From assembly GCA_023380995.1 (NCBI GenBank), contig JAMCTD010000004.1, positions 1 to 5,774 on the forward strand: a stretch of 5,774 nucleotides of DNA, in the 5' to 3' direction. The position numbers and the translations under genes were made by a program. Each line of letters starts with the position of its first letter. Within the stretch, counting starts at the first letter, position 1. The DNA is from Patescibacteria group bacterium (lineage in GTDB: Bacteria > Patescibacteria > Microgenomatia > Daviesbacterales > UBA10151). Under the pieces are notes generated by a model that had not been told where the DNA came from, searched no databases, and was given only the letters and a program-made list of their open reading frames with translations. This document shows positions 1-5,161 of this stretch, piece after piece.

Positions 1-960
1 CTCCATCCCCTCCATCAGGCTATAGAGCCAATTCTTAAAGGGAGTGATGTGATTGGACTTGCAGGTACAGGTACTGGTAAAACTGCAGCTTTTTTAATCC
101 CTTTAATAGATAAACTTTTTAAAAATAGAAACCAAAGAGCCTTAATTATTGCTCCTACCAGGGAGCTGGCCCTTCAAATTAATGAGGAATTTAGAAACTT
201 AAGTTTTAGTATGAGAATTTATTCCACCCTGATAATTGGAGGTACAAGTATGTACAGGCAAATTCAGGACTTAAGAAGAAATCCAAGTGTAGTCGTTGCT
301 ACACCAGGTAGGTTAAAGGATTTAGTTGAAAGGGGAGTAATATATTTGCAGGATTTTGAAAATATTGTTTTGGATGAGGTTGATTTGATGGTGGATATAG
401 GATTTATTAATGATGTTAAATATTTTATTTCTAAAATGGCCAAAGTGCGCCAGTCACTTTTTTTCTCTGCCACAATTTCTTCTAAAGTGCAGGATATTTT
501 ACGTTTTTTTGTTACAAACCCTTTGACGATTTCCATTAAAAAACAGGATACCTCTGAGAATGTTCAACAGGATGTTATTAAGGTAGCAAGTTCCCAAACA
601 AAAATTGATCAACTGCATGATTTACTTATTAAAGATGGTTTTGACAAAGTCTTAATTTTCGGTACAACTAAACATGGAATTGAAAGGTTGCATAAGGAGC
701 TTGAGTTTAGAGGGTTTAAAACAGGAGCTTTGCATGGCAATAAAAACCAAAGCCAAAGAAGAAGGGTTTTGGAAAGCTTTAAACGCAGTGAAATCCAAAT
801 ACTTTTAGCTACAGATGTTGCTTCCAGGGGACTGGATATAGATAATGTCACACACGTTATAAATTATGACCTTCCTCAAACATATGATGATTATATTCAC
901 AGAATAGGCAGGACAGGCAGGGCAGGTAAAACAGGCTTTGCTTTAACATTTGTTAATTAA
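1..960 (+). CDS. DEAD-box ATP-dependent RNA helicase, 5'-partial (motif II is DEVD)
   Basis: The reading frame is open from the first base, so the gene is cut by the window edge; GTG at 49 is an internal valine codon. Numbering from base 1, 319 residues are visible. Core helicase motifs appear in order: Walker A AGTGTGKT (21-28), PTRELA (Ia), TPGR (Ib), DEVD (125-128, motif II), SAT (156-158, III), ATDVASRGLD (V) and HRIGRTGR (300-307, VI). These belong to superfamily 2 DEAD-box enzymes, which unwind short RNA duplexes during ribosome assembly and mRNA turnover using ATP. Motif II has Val where the family usually has Ala; the metal- and ATP-contacting D, E and D remain. The protein stops a few residues after motif VI, so it has no C-terminal RNA-binding extension and resembles a minimal RhlE-like core. 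The Q-motif region at the extreme left is abnormal (see findings). Family is certain; the exact subfamily is not. Confidence 0.95.
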   Translation, partial: LHPLHQAIEPILKGSDVIGLAGTGTGKTAAFLIPLIDKLFKNRNQRALIIAPTRELALQINEEFRNLSFSMRIYSTLIIGGTSMYRQIQDLRRNPSVVVATPGRLKDLVERGVIYLQDFENIVLDEVDLMVDIGFINDVKYFISKMAKVRQSLFFSATISSKVQDILRFFVTNPLTISIKKQDTSENVQQDVIKVASSQTKIDQLHDLLIKDGFDKVLIFGTTKHGIERLHKELEFRGFKTGALHGNKNQSQRRRVLESFKRSEIQILLATDVASRGLDIDNVTHVINYDLPQTYDDYIHRIGRTGRAGKTGFALTFVN

Positions 961-978
961 TCTGTAAAATGTTATACT
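950..978 (+). promoter_or_regulatory. Promoter of the Nudix-like gene, extended -10, leaderless geometry
   Basis: TTGTTA (950-955), a 17-nt spacer and TATACT (973-978), with the extended -10 TG at 970-971. The -35 lies inside the last codons of the helicase. The -10 ends 9 nt before ATG 988, so transcription should begin about 2-3 nt before that ATG. No Shine-Dalgarno sequence is present. This is a prediction from sequence only. Confidence 0.65.
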
Positions 979-987
979 GTGCCCCTA

Positions 988-1443
988 ATGCAAACCTCCT
1001 TTTATGCAAGCGGATTCCTCTACAGTCTGAAAACTCACAAAATTCTCCTGCGCCAATCTAAGCAGAAAGACAAAATCCTTCCTTTGTGGTCCACCTTAGG
1101 AGGACATGGTTTAGAGGGGGAAGATCCCCAGGGATCTTTTCAACGGGTTGTAAACGAGTTGTTAAACTTAGACCTTAAAGTGAAGAATATTTATCCGGTC
1201 TATGATTATTTCCACGATGTACTGGATAAATTCAATTACGTATTTTATGCTGAAGTGAAAAGCTCAAAAGTATTTGATCCCTTTAAGGAAGATACTTTTT
1301 CATGGGTAGGCTTGGATGAAATATCAAAACTTCTATTTCCTGCGCATACCAAACAAGACATTATAGTTGGAGAGCGTGTTATCAAGGCTAAATGGAGAGA
1401 AGAAGAAGCTATCAGAGAAGCTGCGGCAGCTGGACAGATTTAA
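988..1443 (+). CDS. Nudix-like hydrolase-fold protein with degenerate Nudix box
   Basis: A 151-residue protein. The central segment fits the Nudix signature G-x5-E-x7-R-E-U-x-E-E-x-G-U in spacing: G39, E45, R53 and E57 match, but the catalytic or metal-binding glutamates expected at 54 and 58 are Val and Leu, and the Gly at 60 is Asn. The length, the N-terminal beta segment before the box (ASGFLYSLKTHKILL) and the following W-x-x-L-D-E-type segment (SWVGLDEISKL, typical of the C-terminal half of these folds) support a Nudix fold of about 150 residues. Nudix enzymes normally hydrolyse nucleoside diphosphates linked to another group; with these losses, activity is doubtful, and a binding or altered-substrate role is possible. 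GTG at 979 in the same frame would add three residues but abuts the -10 hexamer, upstream of the predicted transcript start, so ATG 988 is preferred. Its own promoter makes it independent of the helicase. Confidence 0.75.
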   Translation: MQTSFYASGFLYSLKTHKILLRQSKQKDKILPLWSTLGGHGLEGEDPQGSFQRVVNELLNLDLKVKNIYPVYDYFHDVLDKFNYVFYAEVKSSKVFDPFKEDTFSWVGLDEISKLLFPAHTKQDIIVGERVIKAKWREEEAIREAAAAGQI

Positions 1444-1503
1444 AATTATCCTGAATATCTCCTTACGTTGTTACTCAAACGACTCATATACCTGCAGATA
1501 GCA

Positions 1504-1509
1504 TATAAT
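1504..1509 (+). promoter_or_regulatory. -10 element of the obg-SET unit, leaderless geometry
   Basis: A perfect TATAAT ends 7 nt before the obg ATG at 1517, placing the expected transcript start at about 1516. No convincing -35 is visible at 16-18 nt upstream (GACTCA at the 17-nt spacing is weak), and there is no Shine-Dalgarno sequence in the gap. Confidence 0.6.
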
Positions 1510-1516
1510 ACACATT

Positions 1517-2440
1517 ATGTTAATAGATGAGGCAGAAATTACTATACGGGGAGGGCATGGAGGAGCAGGGTGTGTTTCCTTTAGGGTTAAAAAAGGCGGG
1601 GGGCCTGATGGAGGGGATGGAGGCAGGGGTGGAGATGTTTACGTGAGGGCTACATCAGATATATATGCCTTAAAACAATTTCTTTCCACAAAAGTTTTGG
1701 AGGCTGAGGATGGTGAAAAAGGAGGAGCAGGAATAAGATCAGGAGCAAGCGGAAAAGATTTGATATTAACAATGCCTGTGGGGACTTTTTTAACAGATGA
1801 AAAGGGTAATGAGATTGAATTAACAGATGAAGGTCAAGAAATATTGCTTGCAAAAGGAGGGCTTGGGGGAAGGGGCAATGAATTTTTTAAATCTCCAAGC
1901 AATACCACCCCAAAATATGCTCAAAAGGGACTTAGAGGTCAAGAAAAAAGATTAAAGCTAAAACTTAAATTAATTGCAGATTTTGGCTTGATTGGGCTGC
2001 CAAATGCAGGAAAAAGCTCTCTTTTAAATGAGATTACCAATGCCAATGCCAAAATTGGTGATTATCCTTTTACCACCTTAGAACCCAACTTGGGGGTTTT
2101 AAAAGGTAGGGTTTTGGCAGATATACCGGGTTTAATAGAAGGGGCTTCAGAGGGTAAAGGTTTAGGGCATAAATTCTTAAAACATATAGAAAAAGTAAAA
2201 CTTCTACTTCACTGTATTTCTTCTGAATCAGATAATCCCTTAAGGGATTATAAAATTATCAGGGAAGAGCTTAAAAAATTTAATCCTGAGCTTTTAAAGA
2301 AAAAAGAGATTATTTTACTTACCAAATCAGACCTTAAAAAAACTAAACTGAAAAAGGTTGATAAAAAAGAGGTTATTCCTATATCAATTCATGATTGGGA
2401 TAGTCTGCAGGCTTTTATTAAAATCCTCTTAAAGAGCTAG
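1517..2440 (+). CDS. obg: GTPase Obg/CgtA, short form without C-terminal extension
   Basis: Obg is an essential GTPase that binds the large ribosomal subunit and acts in its late assembly and in stress signalling. Residues 1-155 form the glycine-rich Obg fold (RGGHGGAG, GGGPDGGDGGRGGD, GGLGGRGNEFF). The G domain follows: G1 GLPNAGKSS (160-168), switch region YPFTTLEPNLGV, G3 DIPGLIEGA (202-210) with the family's GKGLGHKFLKHIE run, G4 TKSD (269-272) and G5-like ISIHDW. At 307 residues it is shorter than common Obg proteins, which run from about 330 to over 400: it ends at the G domain with no OCT domain, the loop between PNLGV and DIPG is shortened, and the N-domain segment before GGGPDGG lacks a few residues. 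G4 has Thr where NKxD is usual. It is transcribed from its own -10 and is followed 9 nt later by the SET gene, indicating co-transcription. The start is ATG 1517, since the protein begins in register with the family N-terminus. Confidence 0.96.
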   Translation: MLIDEAEITIRGGHGGAGCVSFRVKKGGGPDGGDGGRGGDVYVRATSDIYALKQFLSTKVLEAEDGEKGGAGIRSGASGKDLILTMPVGTFLTDEKGNEIELTDEGQEILLAKGGLGGRGNEFFKSPSNTTPKYAQKGLRGQEKRLKLKLKLIADFGLIGLPNAGKSSLLNEITNANAKIGDYPFTTLEPNLGVLKGRVLADIPGLIEGASEGKGLGHKFLKHIEKVKLLLHCISSESDNPLRDYKIIREELKKFNPELLKKKEIILLTKSDLKKTKLKKVDKKEVIPISIHDWDSLQAFIKILLKS

Positions 2441-2449
2441 AAAAAGGTT
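2441..2449 (+). promoter_or_regulatory. Probable ribosome binding site of the SET gene
   Basis: AAAAAGG at 2441-2447 lies just 2 nt before ATG 2450, closer than usual. It is the only purine-rich, anti-Shine-Dalgarno-like stretch before any start codon in the window, and it belongs to the only gene placed inside an operon. Translational coupling to the obg stop (2438-2440) may also help. Confidence 0.4.
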
Positions 2450-3034
2450 ATGTTTTTATTAAAAGAAGATTATTGGCAGATTAAAAAAACAAAAACAAAA
2501 GGATACGGGGTCTTTGCCAAAAAGGAGATCAGTGCAGGAACAGTAATCGGTGATTATTTGGGAAAGGTAATAAAAACTGCTGAGTATGATTTAGAGAATG
2601 ATAAAAATGGTCTTTATTTAACATATTTTTCAGACCAGGCTTCCATTTACCCAGATTTGGAAAAACCTGGTATTCACCTTTTAAACCACTCTTGCGCGCC
2701 AAATTGCTGGATTTATATATACAAAGGCCATAGTTTGTTTTTTACCCTAAGAAAGATTGAACCTGGGGAAGAGCTGACAATTTCCTACCTGCTTAGCCCA
2801 AGAGGAAAAAGCTGTAATCCCTGCACACATATCTGCAAATGTGGCAACAAAGTTTGCAGTGGGACTATGCACCTGTCAGAGGATAAATACAAAAAATGGC
2901 AGAAATTTCAAAATACAGAAAAGAAAAAGACTAAAAAGGTAAGAGTTGTCTTTGGTAAAGACTTGCCAAGACTTACCTCATATCCAAAAGTAATTCCCAA
3001 CAATCCAATCTATGCGTTAATTTGCCCTGTTTAA
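2450..3034 (+). CDS. SET-domain protein-lysine methyltransferase with post-SET cysteines
   Basis: A 194-residue protein with a whole SET domain, the fold that transfers methyl groups from S-adenosylmethionine to lysine side chains. The cofactor motif GYGVFA (18-23), the knot motif NHSC-x-PNC (79-86) and EELTISY (107-113, with the catalytic Tyr 113) are intact. A cysteine cluster follows: C122, C125, C129, C131, C136, including the C-x-C-G-x4-C spacing of the post-SET zinc site, which normally binds zinc together with the Cys of NHSC. A basic C-terminal tail (about 157-171, rich in Lys and Arg) could bind nucleic acid or a partner. It starts 9 nt after obg, so the two share a message; a ribosomal or GTPase-associated substrate is an attractive guess but unproven. 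Its 3' end overlaps dus on the other strand by 18 bp. Bacterial SET proteins are known from pathogens and from free-living or uncultured lineages, and their substrates are mostly unknown. Confidence 0.92.
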   Translation: MFLLKEDYWQIKKTKTKGYGVFAKKEISAGTVIGDYLGKVIKTAEYDLENDKNGLYLTYFSDQASIYPDLEKPGIHLLNHSCAPNCWIYIYKGHSLFFTLRKIEPGEELTISYLLSPRGKSCNPCTHICKCGNKVCSGTMHLSEDKYKKWQKFQNTEKKKTKKVRVVFGKDLPRLTSYPKVIPNNPIYALICPV

Positions 3035-3976
3035 TTCTTTAGCAGCCTGGATTAGTTCATCTAAAGTTTTAGATTGCATGAGCTTTTCCCGGCTGACGAA
3101 TGCCCCATTAAAATTATTTACATAGCATTTGACAAACTTTTTCATAAGTTCAAAGTGTTTTGTCTCCCCATAGGTTTTTTTAAAAAGCTTTAGGTGTTTT
3201 AAAAGTAAGCGTATTTTTGCTTGTGCAGGGACATTTTGAACTTCAATATTCTCATTAAAAAGCCAAACATTTTCAAATATTCCCTCACCAATCATGACTC
3301 CGTCAATCCCGTATTGATTGCATTTATCCCGGGCTTCCAGGAGGCTTTTGATATCACCATTTCCTATAATTAGCGTTTTAGATTTAAGCTTGTCTTTAAT
3401 CCTTACAGCCTTGCTGATTTCTTCCCAATGAGCAGGTACTTTGGACATTTCACGGACTGTTCTAAGATGTAAAGTAAGGGCAGAGATGGGTGTTTGCAAA
3501 AGGGTGGTAACCCAGTTTTCAGTATCGATCTTATCAAAACCAATCCTGGTTTTCACGCTAATTGGTAAACCTTTTGCTCCTTTTGTTGTGGCTGTAATAA
3601 TTTCTTTGGCCAGTTTTGGATTTTTAATTAAAGCAGAACCCCCATTTTGTTTAATGACATTTTTATCAGGACAACCCATATTGATATCAATCCCATCAAA
3701 CCCTAACTTACTAAGAAGTCCTGCCACTTTGTAAAAATGTTCGGGGTTAGACCCCCAAATTTGGGCAACAATTGGTCTTTCTGTCTCTGTAAATCTTAGG
3801 GATTCCAAAGCTTTTTTATATCCTTTTGAAATTAAGGCATCAACAGGCACAAATTCGGTAAAAAATACATCAGGTTTTCCTGTAGACACCATTATTTGTC
3901 TAAACACAGTATCTGTAACTCCATCCATTGGAGCCAATATATAAATAGGTTTTGGTAACTTCTCCCAAAAATTCAT
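3017..3976 (-). CDS. dus: tRNA-dihydrouridine synthase (DusB/NifR3-like)
   Basis: An FMN-dependent enzyme that reduces specific uridines in the tRNA D-loop to dihydrouridine using NADPH. At 319 residues it is full length for the family. In order: APMDGVTD (15-22) at the first barrel strand, ERPIVAQIWG (66-75), DINMGCPDKNV (97-107) with catalytic Cys 102, VKTRIG (141-146) with Lys 142, LHLRT (169-173) with His 170, the FMN phosphate motif IIGNGDI (203-209), MIGEG (228-232, Glu where GRG is common) and the C-terminal helical tRNA-binding domain (about 245-319). Which tRNA position it modifies cannot be told from the sequence. It is the only minus-strand gene here, convergent with and overlapping the SET gene, and divergent from the 98-aa gene across 39 bp. 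ATG 3976 is the chosen start because a perfect TATAAT ends 8 nt upstream of it. Confidence 0.96.
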   Translation of the reverse strand: MNFWEKLPKPIYILAPMDGVTDTVFRQIMVSTGKPDVFFTEFVPVDALISKGYKKALESLRFTETERPIVAQIWGSNPEHFYKVAGLLSKLGFDGIDINMGCPDKNVIKQNGGSALIKNPKLAKEIITATTKGAKGLPISVKTRIGFDKIDTENWVTTLLQTPISALTLHLRTVREMSKVPAHWEEISKAVRIKDKLKSKTLIIGNGDIKSLLEARDKCNQYGIDGVMIGEGIFENVWLFNENIEVQNVPAQAKIRLLLKHLKLFKKTYGETKHFELMKKFVKCYVNNFNGAFVSREKLMQSKTLDELIQAAKELNRAN

Positions 3977-3984
3977 GGTGGTAA

Positions 3985-3990
3985 ATTATA
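3985..3990 (-). promoter_or_regulatory. -10 element of dus, leaderless geometry
   Basis: Read on the minus strand this is TATAAT, ending 8 nt before the dus ATG, which predicts a start about 1-2 nt before the codon. The intervening TTACCACC is not a Shine-Dalgarno sequence. The -35 at the expected spacing (AACAAA) is weak. Confidence 0.6.
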
Positions 3991-4000
3991 CCGTATTTAA

Positions 4001-4006
4001 TATAGT
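4001..4006 (+). promoter_or_regulatory. -10 element of the 98-aa gene, leaderless geometry
   Basis: TATAGT ends 9 nt before ATG 4016. No -35 of quality and no Shine-Dalgarno sequence are present. Its upstream half overlaps the dus promoter, so the two polymerases would compete for the same 39 bp. TAGTAT at 4003-4008 is an alternative hexamer with a 7-nt gap. Confidence 0.5.
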
Positions 4007-4015
4007 ATTTGTTCT

Positions 4016-4312
4016 ATGGCCGCCAAGTATCAGCTGGTTTTTCAGCAAATGCTAAAAGAGAATGAAGGTTTGCTGTCAGAATTTAAATTACTCCACGATA
4101 AATACGAGAAAGACGCTGACAAATATCAGGACGAATACAACAAAGAAGGGTATAAGATTTTAGAACTAATCCAGCGGTATGAAAATATGCTGACTGCCCA
4201 CACGGATAATTCAGGATACGGAAAATTTTCCACTAAACTATCAGACAAATTCCACGCCTGTGTTAAAATGCTTTTCCCAAAGATAGACTTTATCGGGGTA
4301 CAGCGTGGTTAA
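4016..4312 (+). CDS. Small helical protein of unknown function
   Basis: A 98-residue protein that I cannot assign to a characterised family. It is charged and strongly helix-favouring from about residue 5 to 60 (heptad-like stretches such as LLSEFKLLHDKY and YKILELIQRYENML), followed by a glycine/serine turn (NSGYGKFS, 65-72), a second helix (KLSDKFHACVKML) and a short hydrophobic end IDFIGV (90-95). No signal peptide or membrane segment is visible, so it should be cytosolic. The pattern of a paired long helix, GYGKFS and a terminal IDFIGV reminds me of small conserved hypothetical proteins in Candidate Phyla Radiation genomes; that is memory, not a search result. It has its own -10 and is divergent from dus. 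The clean frame, stop and promoter geometry make it a real gene. Confidence 0.8.
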   Translation: MAAKYQLVFQQMLKENEGLLSEFKLLHDKYEKDADKYQDEYNKEGYKILELIQRYENMLTAHTDNSGYGKFSTKLSDKFHACVKMLFPKIDFIGVQRG

Positions 4313-4323
4313 ACATAATCTGC

Positions 4324-4352
4324 TTCAAGAATTACTTCACTAGTGATATAAT
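4324..4352 (+). promoter_or_regulatory. Promoter of the lipoprotein gene, extended -10, leaderless geometry
   Basis: TGATATAAT (4344-4352) is a perfect extended -10. At a 17-nt spacing the -35 would be TTCAAG (4324-4329), a partial match, which an extended -10 can tolerate. The hexamer ends 7 nt before ATG 4360, so the transcript should start at about the base before the ATG. The gap CACGCCG has no Shine-Dalgarno sequence. Confidence 0.65.
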
Positions 4353-4355
4353 CAC
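4337..4355. promoter_or_regulatory. Candidate operator: three GTGA/TCAC half-sites over the -10
   Basis: The layout is TCAC-TA-GTGA-TATAA-TCAC. Two overlapping palindromes result: the perfect 10-bp TCACTAGTGA (4337-4346) directly abutting the -10, and GTGAT-ATA-ATCAC (4343-4355) spanning it. A dimeric repressor here would block polymerase. No regulator is recognisable in the window. Confidence 0.35.
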
Positions 4356-4359
4356 GCCG

Positions 4360-5070
4360 ATGTCTTTAACTCGCAGAGAATTTTTGGGGCTAAGTTTGGT
4401 TGCAATCGCTGGAGCGGTTGCCGGATGCTCGCCCAGACGGGAAATTCCCGTCCCTCAAATTACAGCCGTCAAAACCCCTGAAAATAATACTTCAAATATA
4501 GATCCTCTTTGGAAAGAAAGCGCCCGTTCATATAAAGATCAGGCATTTAATAGTGTCTACCAGCAATTAAGAAGTGGGGCATATGTCGGAAAAAGCAATA
4601 TTCAGGAAGGGAGATTTATTTATTTAAAGGATCCTTCAAAAAAGCCTTTTTATGAAAGTCCCGATGCATATGTTCCTGATCTGGGACCTGCTTATGGAGA
4701 AGTAGTTACCTTTTATCGGGAATATCAAAATCCCCATCTACTTTGGCCCCTGGCTCAGGAATATAAAATGCTGGGTCATTTAAACGTATTCGTCATTGGT
4801 GGCTACAGGGATTTTCCCCAGGAGGCCAGAACCATCAAAAAAGATTCTAATTTTATCTCTGCAGAGGCAAATGTAGTGAAGGTTCTAAATAATGGAGCTC
4901 AACAACTTACTGGTTTGGAAATTGAAGAGGTGCACTACGATTCGAAATCAAGACCTATTTTCCGCTGTACCAGCCAATTTAATGAAAAAATGGTAAAAAT
5001 ATCTGAAACAAATATTAAAGGGAAAAAACTCGAAGAATTCTATTTTATCTGGCCAAAATCAGAAAAATAA
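4360..5070 (+). CDS. Tat-type lipoprotein of unknown function
   Basis: A 236-residue exported protein. The N-terminus is a textbook twin-arginine signal: TRREFLG (4-10), a hydrophobic stretch 11-21 and a lipobox VAGC (20-23). Signal peptidase II should cleave before Cys 23, leaving a lipid-anchored mature protein of about 214 residues on the outer face of the cytoplasmic membrane. A low-complexity, Pro/Asn-rich linker (about 28-48) precedes a folded domain (about 50-236) containing GRFIYLKDP (84-92), DLGPAYGEVVTFYREYQNPHLLWP (107-130) and a beta-rich C-terminal half with FVIGGYRDFP (144-153). I recognise no catalytic motif; Cys 203 is the only other cysteine. Use of Tat suggests folding, possibly with a cofactor, before export. 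It is monocistronic by spacing and promoter. A substrate-binding or envelope role is possible but not shown. Confidence 0.85.
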   Translation: MSLTRREFLGLSLVAIAGAVAGCSPRREIPVPQITAVKTPENNTSNIDPLWKESARSYKDQAFNSVYQQLRSGAYVGKSNIQEGRFIYLKDPSKKPFYESPDAYVPDLGPAYGEVVTFYREYQNPHLLWPLAQEYKMLGHLNVFVIGGYRDFPQEARTIKKDSNFISAEANVVKVLNNGAQQLTGLEIEEVHYDSKSRPIFRCTSQFNEKMVKISETNIKGKKLEEFYFIWPKSEK

Positions 5071-5126
5071 TCCAACCCTATGAGGAAATTTGCTATTAAT
5101 TGAGATATGTGCTAGACTTATAGTAG

Positions 5127-5155
5127 TTGATTTATAGATGTAGGGTATATATAAT
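5127..5155 (+). promoter_or_regulatory. Promoter of the 154-aa gene, leaderless geometry
   Basis: TTGATT (5127-5132), a 17-nt spacer and TATAAT (5150-5155): the best complete promoter in the window. The hexamer ends 6 nt before ATG 5162, so the usual +1 position is the A of the start codon itself. The nearest purine run, AGGG at 5142-5145, is too far from the ATG to act as a ribosome binding site. Confidence 0.7.
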
Positions 5156-5161
5156 TTATCA

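Noticed and set aside
264..536. Minus-strand open frame inside the helicase, and similar frames at 609-851, 1650-1853 and 3441-3734
   Set aside because: All lie opposite strongly conserved genes, show no family motifs, and are explained by AT-rich codon shadowing.
905..936. CAGG-rich tandem repeat
   Set aside because: It is the coding sequence of helicase motif VI (IGRTGRAGKTG), with repeated Gly/Arg codons.
979..987. GTG 979 as the start of the Nudix-like gene
   Set aside because: It abuts the -10 hexamer (973-978) and would lie upstream of the predicted transcript start; ATG 988 in the same frame fits the spacing of all the other starts.
1590..1632. G-quadruplex-like G runs
   Set aside because: The G runs encode the glycine-rich loop typical of Obg, and there are fewer than four separated GGG tracts.
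5119..5124. Second upstream -10 (TATAGT) for the 154-aa gene
   Set aside because: No -35 at a usable spacing (TTGAGA is only 13 nt away), and the downstream promoter fits much better.
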